DNA of 32,221 bases from Calditrichota bacterium (GCA_020051775.1 JAGVQJ010000058.1:1-32221), one strand, 5' to 3'; shown: positions 6,243 through 15,356, counted from the first letter of the stretch. Made by a program: numbers and translations. The notes: generated by a model from the sequence alone, not told the origin.

Positions 6243-9197
6243 ATGCTCGAAATCATCAACAAACTATTCGGCACAAAATCCAGCCGCGAGGTCAAGCGTA
6301 TTTCGCCTCTCGTGGCGGATATCAATCGCTTCTTCGGGGAATACGAATCCCTGAGCGATGAACAGCTCCGCGCCAAGACTGCCGAGTTCAAAGCTCGCGT
6401 ACAAGAGGGTGAGTCCTTAGACGATCTGCTCCCCGAAGCCTTCGCCGCAGTGAAATCCGCCTGCAAGCGCTTGCTGGGGCAAAAATGGGATGCCGGCGGC
6501 TTAAAAGTCACCTGGGACATGGTCCCTTATGACGTGCAGTTGATCGGCGGCATCGTTCTACATCAGGGCAAGATATCGGAAATGGCCACGGGTGAAGGCA
6601 AAACTCTGGTGGCGACCATGCCGCTCTATCTGAACGCGCTATCCGGCAAAGGTTCACATCTGGTCACGGTTAATGATTACCTGGCCTTACGTGACAGCCA
6701 GTGGATGGGCAAAATCTTCGAGTTCCTGGGGTTGTCGGTCGGCTGCATTTTATCGCACATGAGGCCGGATGAACGCCGCACCATGTACCAGGCCGACATC
6801 ACCTACGGCACCAACAATGAGTTCGGCTTCGATTATTTGCGCGACAACATGGCCTTGCGCCCCGAAGAAGTTGTGCAGCGCGGCCACAACTACGCCATCG
6901 TGGATGAAGTGGACTCGGTGCTGATTGATGAAGCCCGTACGCCGTTGATCATATCCGGCCCGGTATCGCGCAGCACGCATAAGTTTGATGAGTTGAAAGG
7001 ATCGGTCGAGCGGTTGGTTAAAAAGCAGAACGAGCTGGTCAATCGCCTGGTGGGTGAGGCTGAGAAGCTTTTAGAAGACGAATCCTCCGAAAACGAGTAC
7101 AAGGCCGGTGAAAAAATCCTGATGGCCCAGCATGGCGCTCCCAAGAACAAGCGCCTGCAGAAGCTCTTCCAGGAGGCCGGCGCCAAACGCCTCATGCAGC
7201 GTGTGGAAAGCGACTACCTGCGCGATAAAAAGATACCCGAGCTGGATGAACAGCTCTATTTCGCCATGGACGAGCAGCATCACACCATTGACCTGACGGA
7301 AATGGGCCGGCAAGAGTTGGCGAAATTAACGCACTCCGATTCCAACATGTTCATCATCCCCGACATGGCCGAGGAGATGGTGAAAATTGATGCTATGGAA
7401 AACGTCAGTCCCGAGAGCAAAATCGAGATGCGCACCAAGCTGGAAGATCTGTACATAGACCGCACCGAACGTAATCATAACATCGGCCAGTTGCTCCGCG
7501 CTCACATGCTGTATGAGCGCGACGTAGAGTATGTCGTCGAAGACAACGCGCGCGTTATCATCGTAGATGAATTCACCGGCCGCCTGCAATATGGCCGCCG
7601 CTATAGTGACGGTCTGCATCAAGCGATTGAAGCCAAGGAAAACGTGCAGATCGAGCGCGAAACCCAGACCATCGCCACGATCACCCTGCAGAATTACTTC
7701 CGGCTTTATGACAAATTAGCCGGCATGACCGGAACTGCCGAAACCGAAGAACAGGAATTTTTCGACATTTACAAGCTGGAAGTGATGGTCATCCCTACCA
7801 ATCGCCCGGCAATTCGCAAGGATCACGACGACGTTATCTATAAGACCCGCAAGGAGAAATACGACGCGGTGCTGAGTGAAATTGAAGAGAATTATCGTCG
7901 CGGTCAGCCGGTGTTGGTGGGCACTACCAATGTGGAAGTGTCTGAGACGTTGGCGCGCCTGCTTCAGCGCATGAAGATCCCTCATGAGGTTCTTAATGCC
8001 AAGCACCATGCACGCGAGGCAGAAATAGTGGCCCGGGCCGGACAACCTCATTCCGTGACCATAGCCACCAACATGGCAGGCCGTGGCACGGACATCAAGT
8101 TGGGGCCTGGAGTGGTGGAATTGGGGGGTTTGCGCATTTTGGGAACCGAGCGCCACGAGGCGCGTCGTATTGACCGACAGTTGCGAGGCCGATCGGGCCG
8201 CCAAGGAGACCCAGGTTCTACCCTCTTTTTCCTCTCATTGGAGGATGATCTCATGCGCCTGTTCGGGTCCGAACGTATCGCCGGCATCATGGATCGCCTG
8301 GGCGTAAAGGAAGGGGAGGTCATCACGCATTCCATGATCACCAGCTCCATCGAACGCGCCCAGAAGCGAGTGGAAACGCAGAACTTCGCCATCCGCAAGC
8401 ATCTGCTTGAATATGACGACGTCATGAACAAGCAGCGTGAGGTGATCTACGAACGACGCAACCGCGTTCTCTTCGATGAAAATCTTGAGAACCTGGCGCT
8501 GGATCTGATGGACGAATGGATCGAAAACCTGGTGGCGCGCACCTGTGATGATGGCAACCCCGATGCATGGAATCTCGAGGAACTGCAGCGGAACTTAGCG
8601 GCGGTCTTGAGGGTTTACCTTGATCTGAACTTAGAGACGATTGGACATCTCAATCGCGAGGAATTGATTGAGAACGCCAAGCAGAGTGGTCGCGCCAATT
8701 TTGTGAAACGCAAAGCGGAAATTGATCCGGCGCTACTGTGGAATTTCCTGCAAGGCACTATTCTCGGGAATATTGATGAAGAGTGGAAGGATCACCTCTA
8801 TGAGATGGATCGCCTAAAAGAAGGTGTAGGATTACGCGCCTACGGCCAACGCGATCCCTTGGTAGAATTCAAGAAAGAGGGCTTCAATCTCTTCGAGGAG
8901 ATGTTGGAGAGAATCAATCAGAAATCCCTGCGGGCAATATTCCAAAGCCGCATTCTGGCTGAATCCCGGGCTCCGCAACGGATCGCGCCTGAAAAGATGC
9001 GGCAAATGCATCGGGAAGCCGCCGGTTTGGCTTACGCGTTCGCTCAGGCGCCGCCGCCTCAGGATGAACCTCGTCAGGCCGCCACCGCCAGTGCGACCCC
9101 TCGACCGCAACCGGTGCAAAAAGGTAAAACCCCCGGCCGCAATGATCCTTGCCCCTGCGGCAGCGGGAAGAAATACAAACATTGCCATGGAGCCTGA
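6243..9197 (+). CDS. secA: Preprotein translocase ATPase SecA
   Basis: The motor of the SecYEG export pathway, 984 residues (E. coli 901). Walker A is MATGEGKT (Gly117-Thr121), the Walker B/DEAD region is DEVDSVLIDEAR (from Asp221), then the preprotein-crosslinking domain, NBD2 with GTTNVEVSE and MAGRGTDIKLGPGV plus RQLRGRSGRQGDPG, and the helical scaffold/wing domains. The C-terminus ends in the SEC-C zinc motif (GRNDPCPCGSGKKYKHCHGA) that binds SecB or ribosomes. A charged insertion of roughly 80 residues (about 260-340, VKKQNELVNRLV to KKIPELDEQLYF) resembles the one in SecA of FCB-group bacteria. The ATG follows the hicA remnant closely with only a weak ribosome-binding site, so the promoter must lie within or before that remnant. 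Confidence 0.97.
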   Translation: MLEIINKLFGTKSSREVKRISPLVADINRFFGEYESLSDEQLRAKTAEFKARVQEGESLDDLLPEAFAAVKSACKRLLGQKWDAGGLKVTWDMVPYDVQLIGGIVLHQGKISEMATGEGKTLVATMPLYLNALSGKGSHLVTVNDYLALRDSQWMGKIFEFLGLSVGCILSHMRPDERRTMYQADITYGTNNEFGFDYLRDNMALRPEEVVQRGHNYAIVDEVDSVLIDEARTPLIISGPVSRSTHKFDELKGSVERLVKKQNELVNRLVGEAEKLLEDESSENEYKAGEKILMAQHGAPKNKRLQKLFQEAGAKRLMQRVESDYLRDKKIPELDEQLYFAMDEQHHTIDLTEMGRQELAKLTHSDSNMFIIPDMAEEMVKIDAMENVSPESKIEMRTKLEDLYIDRTERNHNIGQLLRAHMLYERDVEYVVEDNARVIIVDEFTGRLQYGRRYSDGLHQAIEAKENVQIERETQTIATITLQNYFRLYDKLAGMTGTAETEEQEFFDIYKLEVMVIPTNRPAIRKDHDDVIYKTRKEKYDAVLSEIEENYRRGQPVLVGTTNVEVSETLARLLQRMKIPHEVLNAKHHAREAEIVARAGQPHSVTIATNMAGRGTDIKLGPGVVELGGLRILGTERHEARRIDRQLRGRSGRQGDPGSTLFFLSLEDDLMRLFGSERIAGIMDRLGVKEGEVITHSMITSSIERAQKRVETQNFAIRKHLLEYDDVMNKQREVIYERRNRVLFDENLENLALDLMDEWIENLVARTCDDGNPDAWNLEELQRNLAAVLRVYLDLNLETIGHLNREELIENAKQSGRANFVKRKAEIDPALLWNFLQGTILGNIDEEWKDHLYEMDRLKEGVGLRAYGQRDPLVEFKKEGFNLFEEMLERINQKSLRAIFQSRILAESRAPQRIAPEKMRQMHREAAGLAYAFAQAPPPQDEPRQAATASATPRPQPVQKGKTPGRNDPCPCGSGKKYKHCHGA

Positions 9198-9211
9198 TTT
9201 AGGGACAAGAA

Positions 9212-9231
9212 AAGGAAAAAACACTTTCCTT
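9212..9231 (+). terminator. A/T-rich hairpin after secA
   Basis: AAGGAAA-AAACAC-TTTCCTT forms a perfect 7-bp stem 14 bases after the secA stop. It has low GC and no uninterrupted T-run beyond the stem, so termination would be weak at best. Confidence 0.3.
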
Positions 9232-9308
9232 CTCGCAGATTTCTTATTATATTACTAAGGGGAATCTTACGATGAGGGGGGATTACCACGGACTTATATG
9301 AGGCCCCC

Positions 9309-9791
9309 ATGTATCAACGCATCATGGAGCTCCTGGTCTTGCTGATGGATGAATTTGGCAAAGTCAGCATGCAAAGCGACCAGATGGATCATATCAGCGA
9401 AGATCTCCTTCGCCGCGGCTATACCGAACAGGAAATCAATACCGCATTTTTTTGGCTGTACCACCGTTTCTGGGGGGAAGGGGATAACTCTTTCCCGCAT
9501 TCGCTGGATATTCAGGAACCTGCAGAAACGGCTCACCGCATGCTCAATTCCGTCGAACGGCGTTACGTTACGTCGGAAGCTTTTGGTTATCTGCTGCAAC
9601 TGCGTAACTTAAAGTTGATTACCAACCGCGACATGGAGAAGATCATCGAACGCACTGTCATCCTGGAGGTGGTGCCCGCGGGGATTGAAGAAATAAAAAT
9701 GGTAACGCAATCGGTCTTATTCGAAGACAACATGCAAGGGGGCGGATCCAGGTCCGTCGTCCCACCCAGTCAAAGCGAGACGTTTCACTAG
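9309..9791 (+). CDS. smg: Smg family protein (DUF494)
   Basis: A 160-residue cytosolic protein of the Smg/DUF494 family. Family features are the N-terminal LLVLLMDEF, the RRGYTEQEINTAFFWLYH helix pair, and the C-terminal block LITNRDMEKIIERTVILE. The molecular function of Smg is not established. In E. coli smg lies in the smf(dprA)-smg-topA neighbourhood, and here it likewise directly precedes topA, which supports the call. GAGG five bases upstream supports the ATG at 9309. Confidence 0.88.
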   Translation: MYQRIMELLVLLMDEFGKVSMQSDQMDHISEDLLRRGYTEQEINTAFFWLYHRFWGEGDNSFPHSLDIQEPAETAHRMLNSVERRYVTSEAFGYLLQLRNLKLITNRDMEKIIERTVILEVVPAGIEEIKMVTQSVLFEDNMQGGGSRSVVPPSQSETFH

Positions 9792-9895
9792 GCTTTAATC
9801 AGGCGGAAATGCCTGACCACTACGTATCATAACAGAAGATAGATCTTTCCGTATCTTCAAACATCATTAATTGACTTCTCATTAACGGCTGATCA

Positions 9896-12124
9896 ATGAA
9901 TCTGGTTATTGTCGAATCGCCGGCAAAAGCTCATACCATTAAGAAGTTTCTTGGCCCCAACTTCAAAGTCACAGCCTCCTTAGGACACATAAAGGATTTG
10001 CCGACTAAGACTTTGGGCGTGGATATAGATAAAAACTTCGCGCCTCATTATGAGGTAGTTCCCGGCCGAAAAAAAGTCGTGGATGCTATCCGGGCTGAAG
10101 CTGCAAATGCCGATCGCGTCTACATCGCAACCGACCCTGACCGTGAAGGCGAAGCGATCGCTGCCCATGTGGCAGAAATCATCCATGCCAGTCACAGTTC
10201 CCCTTATCGAGTCCTCTTCCACGAGATCACTCGCAGCGCCGTACAGCGCGCCATTGACTCGCCCATTACCATAGATCAAAACAAAGTTGATGCACAGATC
10301 GCTCGCCGCATTGTGGATCGCTTGGTCGGCTATCAAGTCAGTCCCTTCATCTGGAAGACTGTGGCTAAGGGGCTTTCCGCCGGACGAGTGCAATCGGTGG
10401 CGTTGCGACTGGTTTGCGAGCGAGAACAGGAGATCCGCATTTTCGTCCCGGAAGAGTATTGGTCCGTCCATGCAAAGTTTTCGGGACAAGGTGTGTCGCC
10501 ATTCTGGGCGGAGTTAGTTCAGGATCACGGCAGCAAAGTTAAATTGCCGGATGAAACGGCTACCCAGGATATGGTTGCCCGGGTTAAGGGTGCGACTTAT
10601 CATGTGGCCGATGTTAAACGCACCGTGTTGCGTTCCAAGCCCTATGCGCCATATACCACCAGTACGTTGCAACAAGACGCCGCTCGCCGCCTACGGTTGA
10701 CGCCTAAAAGAACCATGTCGCTTGCCCAGACCCTTTATGAGGGTGTGGATCTGCCTGACGGTGAAAGCGTGGGTCTCATCACTTATATGAGAACCGACTC
10801 CACGCGCATTGCCAATGAAGCGTTAGGAGCCTCACGCGATTTTATCCTGAACGTGTATGGTGATAAATACCTGCCGCCCAAAGCGCGTGTGTATACCAGC
10901 AAGAAGAGCGCTCAAGACGCTCATGAAGCCATCCGTCCCACTGACGTGTCGCGCACTCCGGAGGACTTGAAGAATGTGCTGGATGCGCCTCTTTGGAAGC
11001 TCTACAACCTGATTTGGACTCGCTTTGTTTCCAGTCAGATGATGGAAGCGGTCTTTGATGTGACTACGGTCGAAGTCGAAGGGGACGGTCTGTTATTCCG
11101 AGCCCGCGGCCAGATACGCACTTTTGACGGTTGGCAGAGAGTTTACCCCGTTGACCAGGAGAAAGAAGACACTTTACCGGTTCTTCCCGACAGTTTCAAG
11201 GCCGGCTTCCCACTCGATTTGAAAGACCTGGAATCCAAGCAACATTTCACTCAACCGCCACCTCGGTTCACAGAAGCTTCGCTGATAAAGGCCTTAGATG
11301 AACTGGGTATAGGCCGGCCCAGCACTTATGCTTCCATTATCAGTACTCTCTATGACCGCACTTACATCAAGGCCGAAGAGCGCAAGCTGAACCCTACCGC
11401 ACTGGGCGAGACGGTCAATGGCATTCTCATCAGCCTTTTCCCCGATATATTCGAAGTTGGCTTTACGGCCACGCTGGAAGGGCAACTGGATCAAGTGGAA
11501 GAGGGCACTCCCTGGGCACAGGTAGTTAACGATTTTTACCAACCCTTTTCGCGATCCTTGCAGGCTGCAGAGGGCAAACGCAAAGAAGTCAAGCAACAGG
11601 TGCAGGAACAGACTCCTACAGATGAAATCTGCGAAAAGTGCGGTAAACCCATGGCCGTTAAATGGAGCCGCCGCGGGCAGTTCCTGGCCTGTACCGGCTT
11701 CCCAGATTGCCGTAATACCCGACCCTTGGAAGCGCCCAAAGCGTCCGGCAAACTCTGTCCGGACTGCGGCGGCGCCTTGGTGATTAAGGAAGGCAAGTAC
11801 GGTCGTTTCCAGGGCTGTTCCAACTACCCCACCTGCCGTCACATCGAACCGTTGACGACGGGTGTTAAGTGTCCCAATGGTTGCGGCGGCGAGTTGGTGG
11901 AAAAACAGAGCAAGAAAGGCCGTTTCTATTCGTGCAGCAATTACCCAAGCTGTAAGTTTCATGTTCAGCAGCGCCCAGAGCCAGTCGCTTGTCCTGAATG
12001 TGGCCACCCCTTCATGGTACACGGCAAAGGCGCTGAGGACGGTCAATTGACCTGTCCGAAGTGTAAGACAGTGGTTTCCGCCAAACCTGGGGAAGTAGAG
12101 ATCTCGGCCGCCGTAGGAGATTAA
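9896..12124 (+). CDS. topA: DNA topoisomerase I (type IA)
   Basis: Type IA topoisomerase (742 aa) that relaxes negative supercoils by single-strand passage. The TOPRIM domain opens the protein (NLVIVESPAKAHTIKKFLG, then DPDREGEAIA). The active-site tyrosine is Tyr297 in LITYMRTDSTR, and SAGRVQSVALRLV and GRPSTYASIISTL mark the core. From about residue 579 four C-terminal Cys4 zinc ribbons follow (CEKCG, CPDCG, CPNGCGG, CPECG...CPKC), the last with an unusual long spacer. It begins after smg and is followed 34 bases later by a Xer recombinase, a common topA-xerC neighbourhood. A 250-residue antisense ORF over the zinc region is a codon-bias shadow. Confidence 0.97.
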   Translation: MNLVIVESPAKAHTIKKFLGPNFKVTASLGHIKDLPTKTLGVDIDKNFAPHYEVVPGRKKVVDAIRAEAANADRVYIATDPDREGEAIAAHVAEIIHASHSSPYRVLFHEITRSAVQRAIDSPITIDQNKVDAQIARRIVDRLVGYQVSPFIWKTVAKGLSAGRVQSVALRLVCEREQEIRIFVPEEYWSVHAKFSGQGVSPFWAELVQDHGSKVKLPDETATQDMVARVKGATYHVADVKRTVLRSKPYAPYTTSTLQQDAARRLRLTPKRTMSLAQTLYEGVDLPDGESVGLITYMRTDSTRIANEALGASRDFILNVYGDKYLPPKARVYTSKKSAQDAHEAIRPTDVSRTPEDLKNVLDAPLWKLYNLIWTRFVSSQMMEAVFDVTTVEVEGDGLLFRARGQIRTFDGWQRVYPVDQEKEDTLPVLPDSFKAGFPLDLKDLESKQHFTQPPPRFTEASLIKALDELGIGRPSTYASIISTLYDRTYIKAEERKLNPTALGETVNGILISLFPDIFEVGFTATLEGQLDQVEEGTPWAQVVNDFYQPFSRSLQAAEGKRKEVKQQVQEQTPTDEICEKCGKPMAVKWSRRGQFLACTGFPDCRNTRPLEAPKASGKLCPDCGGALVIKEGKYGRFQGCSNYPTCRHIEPLTTGVKCPNGCGGELVEKQSKKGRFYSCSNYPSCKFHVQQRPEPVACPECGHPFMVHGKGAEDGQLTCPKCKTVVSAKPGEVEISAAVGD

Positions 12125-12158
12125 TAACTCGAATCGCCGGCTTCGCGTTTGGATACTA

Positions 12159-13058
12159 ATGGACGAGCAAATCGCAGGTTATCTGAATTACATGCGCGAT
12201 GAAGTTCGTGCCTCGATGAATACCGTCGCAGCTTACCGGCGCGATCTGTCACAGTTCCAGCAATTCCTGGAACATGGGGGACGGGGGGGAGTCATAAGCC
12301 CGCATTCCGTCCATGATTTCGGCGCTTTTCTGCTGCGCAGCGGCATGGCGCGAGCCAGCGTGGAACGGAAACTTTCTTGTTTGCGCAGTTTTTGCAAATA
12401 TTTATCGGTTCATGGTAGTATCAATATTGGAATCCCGTGGCGCATACTTTTACCGCGAAAAGGTCTGCGACTGCCTCGCTTTGTGGAGCAGGATCCACTC
12501 AATCAACTTATTGAATCGTTAGGCGTACAAGGAGAACTGTCGGCCCGAACCAGGCTGATCATCGAACTGCTTTACGGCTGTGGATTGCGAGTCAGTGAAC
12601 TGGCTGGGATCTGCTTGGATGATTTCGACGGGAATCGCCGTATTCTCCGGGTCAAGGGCAAAGGTAGTAAAGAGCGCATGGTTCCGGTGGGTGGGCCGGC
12701 GCAAGAAAGTTTAAAGACGTATTTGAGCCTCCGAGGTTCGGTGGCCATGCAGCGCGGCTTCACGGTTACCACCACAGTGCTGATCATTAACGCCGGCGGC
12801 CAATCCTTATCCGTCCGGGGAATTCAACGTACCGTGGGCCGTGTATTAGAGAAACTGCCCCATTCGCCGGGACAGAATCCGCATCTTTTGCGGCACAGTT
12901 TTGCAACCCATTTATTAGAGAACGGAGCCGATCTTCGCGCCATTCAGGAATTGCTTGGGCATTCATCAGTATCTACCACGCAGAAATACACACACGTATG
13001 CCGTCGTAAACTCATGGAGGTCTATCGAAAAGCACATCCTCGGGCCGAAAAAACGTGA
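12159..13058 (+). CDS. Tyrosine recombinase, XerC/XerD type
   Basis: Site-specific recombinase of 299 residues, the usual Xer length, with an N-terminal SAM-like core-binding domain (MNTVAAYRRDLSQFQQFLE) and a C-terminal catalytic domain. All catalytic residues are present: Arg144 in YGCGLRVSEL, Lys in KGKGSKERMVP, His242 and Arg245 in HLLRHSFATHLL, His268 in LLGHSS and the nucleophile Tyr277 in TTQKYTHV. The housekeeping position between topA and hpf, with no phage genes nearby, argues for chromosome dimer resolution rather than a mobile-element integrase. XerC and XerD cannot be told apart safely. Confidence 0.92.
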   Translation: MDEQIAGYLNYMRDEVRASMNTVAAYRRDLSQFQQFLEHGGRGGVISPHSVHDFGAFLLRSGMARASVERKLSCLRSFCKYLSVHGSINIGIPWRILLPRKGLRLPRFVEQDPLNQLIESLGVQGELSARTRLIIELLYGCGLRVSELAGICLDDFDGNRRILRVKGKGSKERMVPVGGPAQESLKTYLSLRGSVAMQRGFTVTTTVLIINAGGQSLSVRGIQRTVGRVLEKLPHSPGQNPHLLRHSFATHLLENGADLRAIQELLGHSSVSTTQKYTHVCRRKLMEVYRKAHPRAEKT

Positions 13059-13092
13059 TGTTCAGGACCATAACCCTTCGAAAGGAGAAATT

Positions 13093-13383
13093 ATGCGAGT
13101 CAATGTCTCTGCCAGGCACTTTAAAGCCAGCGACAAATTGCAGGAATTTGCCACCAGCGAAGTCTTGCGCTTAAAAAAATTTTTCGACAACATCATTGAT
13201 GGCGAGGTAGTCCTGAGTTGGCAAAGAGGCAGCAAAACGTCCGAAATCAACCTGAATGTCAATGGTACCAAGCTGACTGCGACCGAGGCCAGCGACGATT
13301 TTTACAAGTGCATCCCTAAAACTGTTGATAAGCTCGAAAGACAACTGCGCAAATACAAAGGTAAATTGTATAAAGGCAGGTAG
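13093..13383 (+). CDS. hpf: Ribosome hibernation-promoting factor (short form)
   Basis: A 96-residue HPF/YfiA-type protein that binds the 30S decoding region and silences ribosomes in stationary phase. MRVNVSARHFKASDKLQEFATSEV and the later KLTATEASDDFYKCIPKTVDKLERQLRKYK are typical. It lacks the C-terminal dimerisation domain of long HPF. The ORF track extends it upstream into the recombinase frame, but AAAGGAG five bases before ATG 13093 fixes the start. Proximity to hprK and PTS genes parallels the rpoN-hpf-ptsN/hprK neighbourhood of proteobacteria. A perfect hairpin follows. Confidence 0.93.
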   Translation: MRVNVSARHFKASDKLQEFATSEVLRLKKFFDNIIDGEVVLSWQRGSKTSEINLNVNGTKLTATEASDDFYKCIPKTVDKLERQLRKYKGKLYKGR

Positions 13384-13406
13384 TAAATTCTTGAGAATCA
13401 ATCATC

Positions 13407-13444
13407 AGGGCGGGTTGGACTTTTATTAGTTTACCCGCCCTTTC
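13407..13444 (+). terminator. Terminator or attenuator between hpf and hprK
   Basis: AGGGCGGGT (13407-13415) and ACCCGCCCT (13433-13441) form a perfect 9-bp stem with a 17-nt loop, followed by TTTC. The T-run is short, so read-through into hprK is possible, which would give partial coupling of hpf and hprK expression. Confidence 0.6.
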
Positions 13445-13465
13445 ACCTTATGATTGAGCGATCCT

Positions 13466-14434
13466 ATGGAAAATCTTGAAGTGGGGCTCTTTTTCAAAGA
13501 AAACGAAACCCGGCTGGGTCTGGAAATAGTTACCACCCGAGAAGGGTTGCGACGCAAGATTACCCAGAAGAATCTTCACCGACCGGGACTGGCTTTGGCC
13601 GGTTTCCTTGAATTGTTCACGTTTGATCGCATTCAAATCGTGGGCAATACGGAAATGTCTTACCTGCGGAACTTATCCGAACGTGAGCGGCGAGTTAAGT
13701 TCCAGAAAGTATTCAATTACGACATTCCATTATTGATTGTCACGGACTCCAACGAAGTCTTCCCCGAGATGATCGAGGAAGCCAATTTGAAAAAACTGGC
13801 GATTTTTCGCACGACTTACTCTACCACCGACCTGGTACATTTGCTCAGTAGTTATCTGGATGAGAAATTTGCCCCCAAGTTGACCCTCCACGGATCGCTT
13901 GTGGATGTTTATGGAACCGGCCTGCTGTTCACCGGACGATCTGCCATCGGCAAGTCCGAAATCGCCCTGGACTTGGTGGAACGGGGACATCGTCTGGTAG
14001 CTGATGATGTGGTCATACTGACCAAAAAAGCCGAAGGCGTATTGGTGGGTTCTGGACCTGATATGCTGAAGCACTTCATGGAGATTCGCGGGGTTGGCAT
14101 CATTGACGTGCGGCACATGTTCGGCGTACGAGCCATTCGCTTGCAAAAGCGAGTGGAAATGGAAGTAGAACTGGTAGATTGGAACACCGGTGAAAGTTAT
14201 GACCGTCTGGGATTGGATGAGGAATACCGCGACTTTCTGGATGTGAAAATCCCGTTGGTTAAGCTGCCTATTTTCCCCGGAAAGAATATCACAGTCATCG
14301 CCGAAGTTATTGCCTTGAACTTGCATCTGAAGATTTACGGTTACCATCCGGCGCAAGTGTTCAATACGCGGCTGCGGGACATTTTACTCAATAAGAAACA
14401 AGTCACAGATTATTTGGATAAGGATTTCGAGTAG
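13466..14434 (+). CDS. hprK: HPr kinase/phosphorylase
   Basis: Bifunctional Ser kinase/phosphorylase of HPr (322 aa from ATG 13466; the track's TTG at 13454 adds four residues). The N-terminal DRTGG-like domain is followed by the P-loop GRSAIGKSEIAL (Lys about 163) and the HprK signature EIRGVGIIDVRHMFG. The conserved catalytic His is not lost: HGSLVDVYGTG precedes the P-loop as in the family. HprK implies that a Ser-phosphorylatable HPr is encoded elsewhere. It lies directly upstream of mannose-family EIIA and EIIB, a set used for regulation in many Gram-negatives. Confidence 0.94.
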   Translation: MENLEVGLFFKENETRLGLEIVTTREGLRRKITQKNLHRPGLALAGFLELFTFDRIQIVGNTEMSYLRNLSERERRVKFQKVFNYDIPLLIVTDSNEVFPEMIEEANLKKLAIFRTTYSTTDLVHLLSSYLDEKFAPKLTLHGSLVDVYGTGLLFTGRSAIGKSEIALDLVERGHRLVADDVVILTKKAEGVLVGSGPDMLKHFMEIRGVGIIDVRHMFGVRAIRLQKRVEMEVELVDWNTGESYDRLGLDEEYRDFLDVKIPLVKLPIFPGKNITVIAEVIALNLHLKIYGYHPAQVFNTRLRDILLNKKQVTDYLDKDFE

Positions 14435-14442
14435 GATTCAGA

Positions 14443-14826
14443 ATGGCAGTGCGAGGAATAATCATCGCTCATGCAGATCTTGCGCAGGCGCTTATCACCA
14501 CGGTAGAATCCATCACCGGTCCTCAAGACGATCTGTTAGCCTTATCCAATATAAGCCTCTCCCGGGAAGAGATGGATCATTTAATCCGCCACTATCTGGA
14601 AGATGGCCAATCCACCATTTTCTTCACTGACTTCAGCGCGGGGAGCACCTATGCTGTGGCGCGGATCGCCATCAACTCGTATTGCCGACCCGGACGTGTG
14701 ATCTGCGATGCCATCAGCGGTGTCAATCTGCCCATGCTGCTTTCGTTTGTCACGAAAAGGAATAATCTGCCTTTTTCAGCCTTGATGGAAACGGTGCGCC
14801 AAGACGGTCATAGAGGAATTCAGTAA
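14443..14826 (+). CDS. PTS EIIA component, mannose/fructose/sorbose family
   Basis: A 127-residue single-domain EIIA-Man protein. The phosphorylated His is His10 in GIIIAHADLAQAL, and TDFSAGSTYAVARIA is the expected central segment. It starts eight bases after hprK and ends five bases before EIIB, so the three are surely co-transcribed. It would take phosphate from HPr and pass it to EIIB. No EIIC/EIID permease is present, so in this context it may act as a sensor or regulator. Confidence 0.9.
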   Translation: MAVRGIIIAHADLAQALITTVESITGPQDDLLALSNISLSREEMDHLIRHYLEDGQSTIFFTDFSAGSTYAVARIAINSYCRPGRVICDAISGVNLPMLLSFVTKRNNLPFSALMETVRQDGHRGIQ

Positions 14827-14831
14827 TCGCC

Positions 14832-15356
14832 ATGATCAAGTGGAGACGTAGAACGGACGAAGAAAGCCGCGGTAATTTTTTTTACTTGCGCATTGATGAC
14901 CGTTTGATACACGGACAGGTAGTCGTGGGATGGGGTACGGTCTTAGACGTTAATCATCTGGTGCTGGTCAATGACCGAATCGCCGCTAATCCTTACGAAC
15001 GAGAGTTCTATCGTCAAGTCATCCCTGAGAGTATGGGCGGGGAGGTGGAAAGCCTGTCCGAGGCGATGAATCATGATATTTCACGGAAAGAGGGAAACTG
15101 TCGCTGTATTTTTGTGGTTGCCTCAGTGGAGGATGCTCGACGGTTAATCGAAGGCGGGAAAGTTCCGGACGCCCTCGTGCTGGGTGGCATTCATGCTCAG
15201 GAGGGGCGTAAGCGCATACTGGATTATCTTTACCTTTCAGAAGCGGAAATATCCATCCTGCAAGGTCTCGCGACGAAAGGTATCAAAGTCATTATCCGAG
15301 ATCTTCCCACCAGCGACTTTATGACTCTCCAGGAAGCGCTTCAAGCCTTACGATGA
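14832..15356 (+). CDS. PTS EIIB component, mannose/fructose/sorbose family
   Basis: A 174-residue EIIB-Man domain protein. RIDDRLIHGQVVVGW carries the phosphorylatable His27, followed by LVLVNDRIAANPYEREFY typical of the family. A hydrophilic N-terminal extension of about 14 residues (MIKWRRRTDEESRG) precedes the domain, and the codons joining the two contain a run of eight T bases (14876-14883). Its stop overlaps the start of a small membrane ORF (ATGA). With no EIIC/EIID nearby, its phosphorylation probably reads out PTS state rather than driving sugar import. Confidence 0.9.
   Translation: MIKWRRRTDEESRGNFFYLRIDDRLIHGQVVVGWGTVLDVNHLVLVNDRIAANPYEREFYRQVIPESMGGEVESLSEAMNHDISRKEGNCRCIFVVASVEDARRLIEGGKVPDALVLGGIHAQEGRKRILDYLYLSEAEISILQGLATKGIKVIIRDLPTSDFMTLQEALQALR

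Noticed and set aside
11294-12046. 250-residue antisense ORF opposite the topA zinc-ribbon region
   Set aside because: The + strand codes for clear Cys4 zinc ribbons; the antisense product is low-complexity and shows no family features.
12159-13058. Xer-type recombinase as an integrase of a mobile element
   Set aside because: No att-like repeats, phage or conjugation genes nearby; length, motifs and the topA/hpf neighbourhood fit housekeeping Xer.
12955-13092. Upstream extension of hpf in the ORF track
   Set aside because: It runs in another frame of the Xer gene; AAAGGAG before ATG 13093 and the family N-terminus fix the real start.
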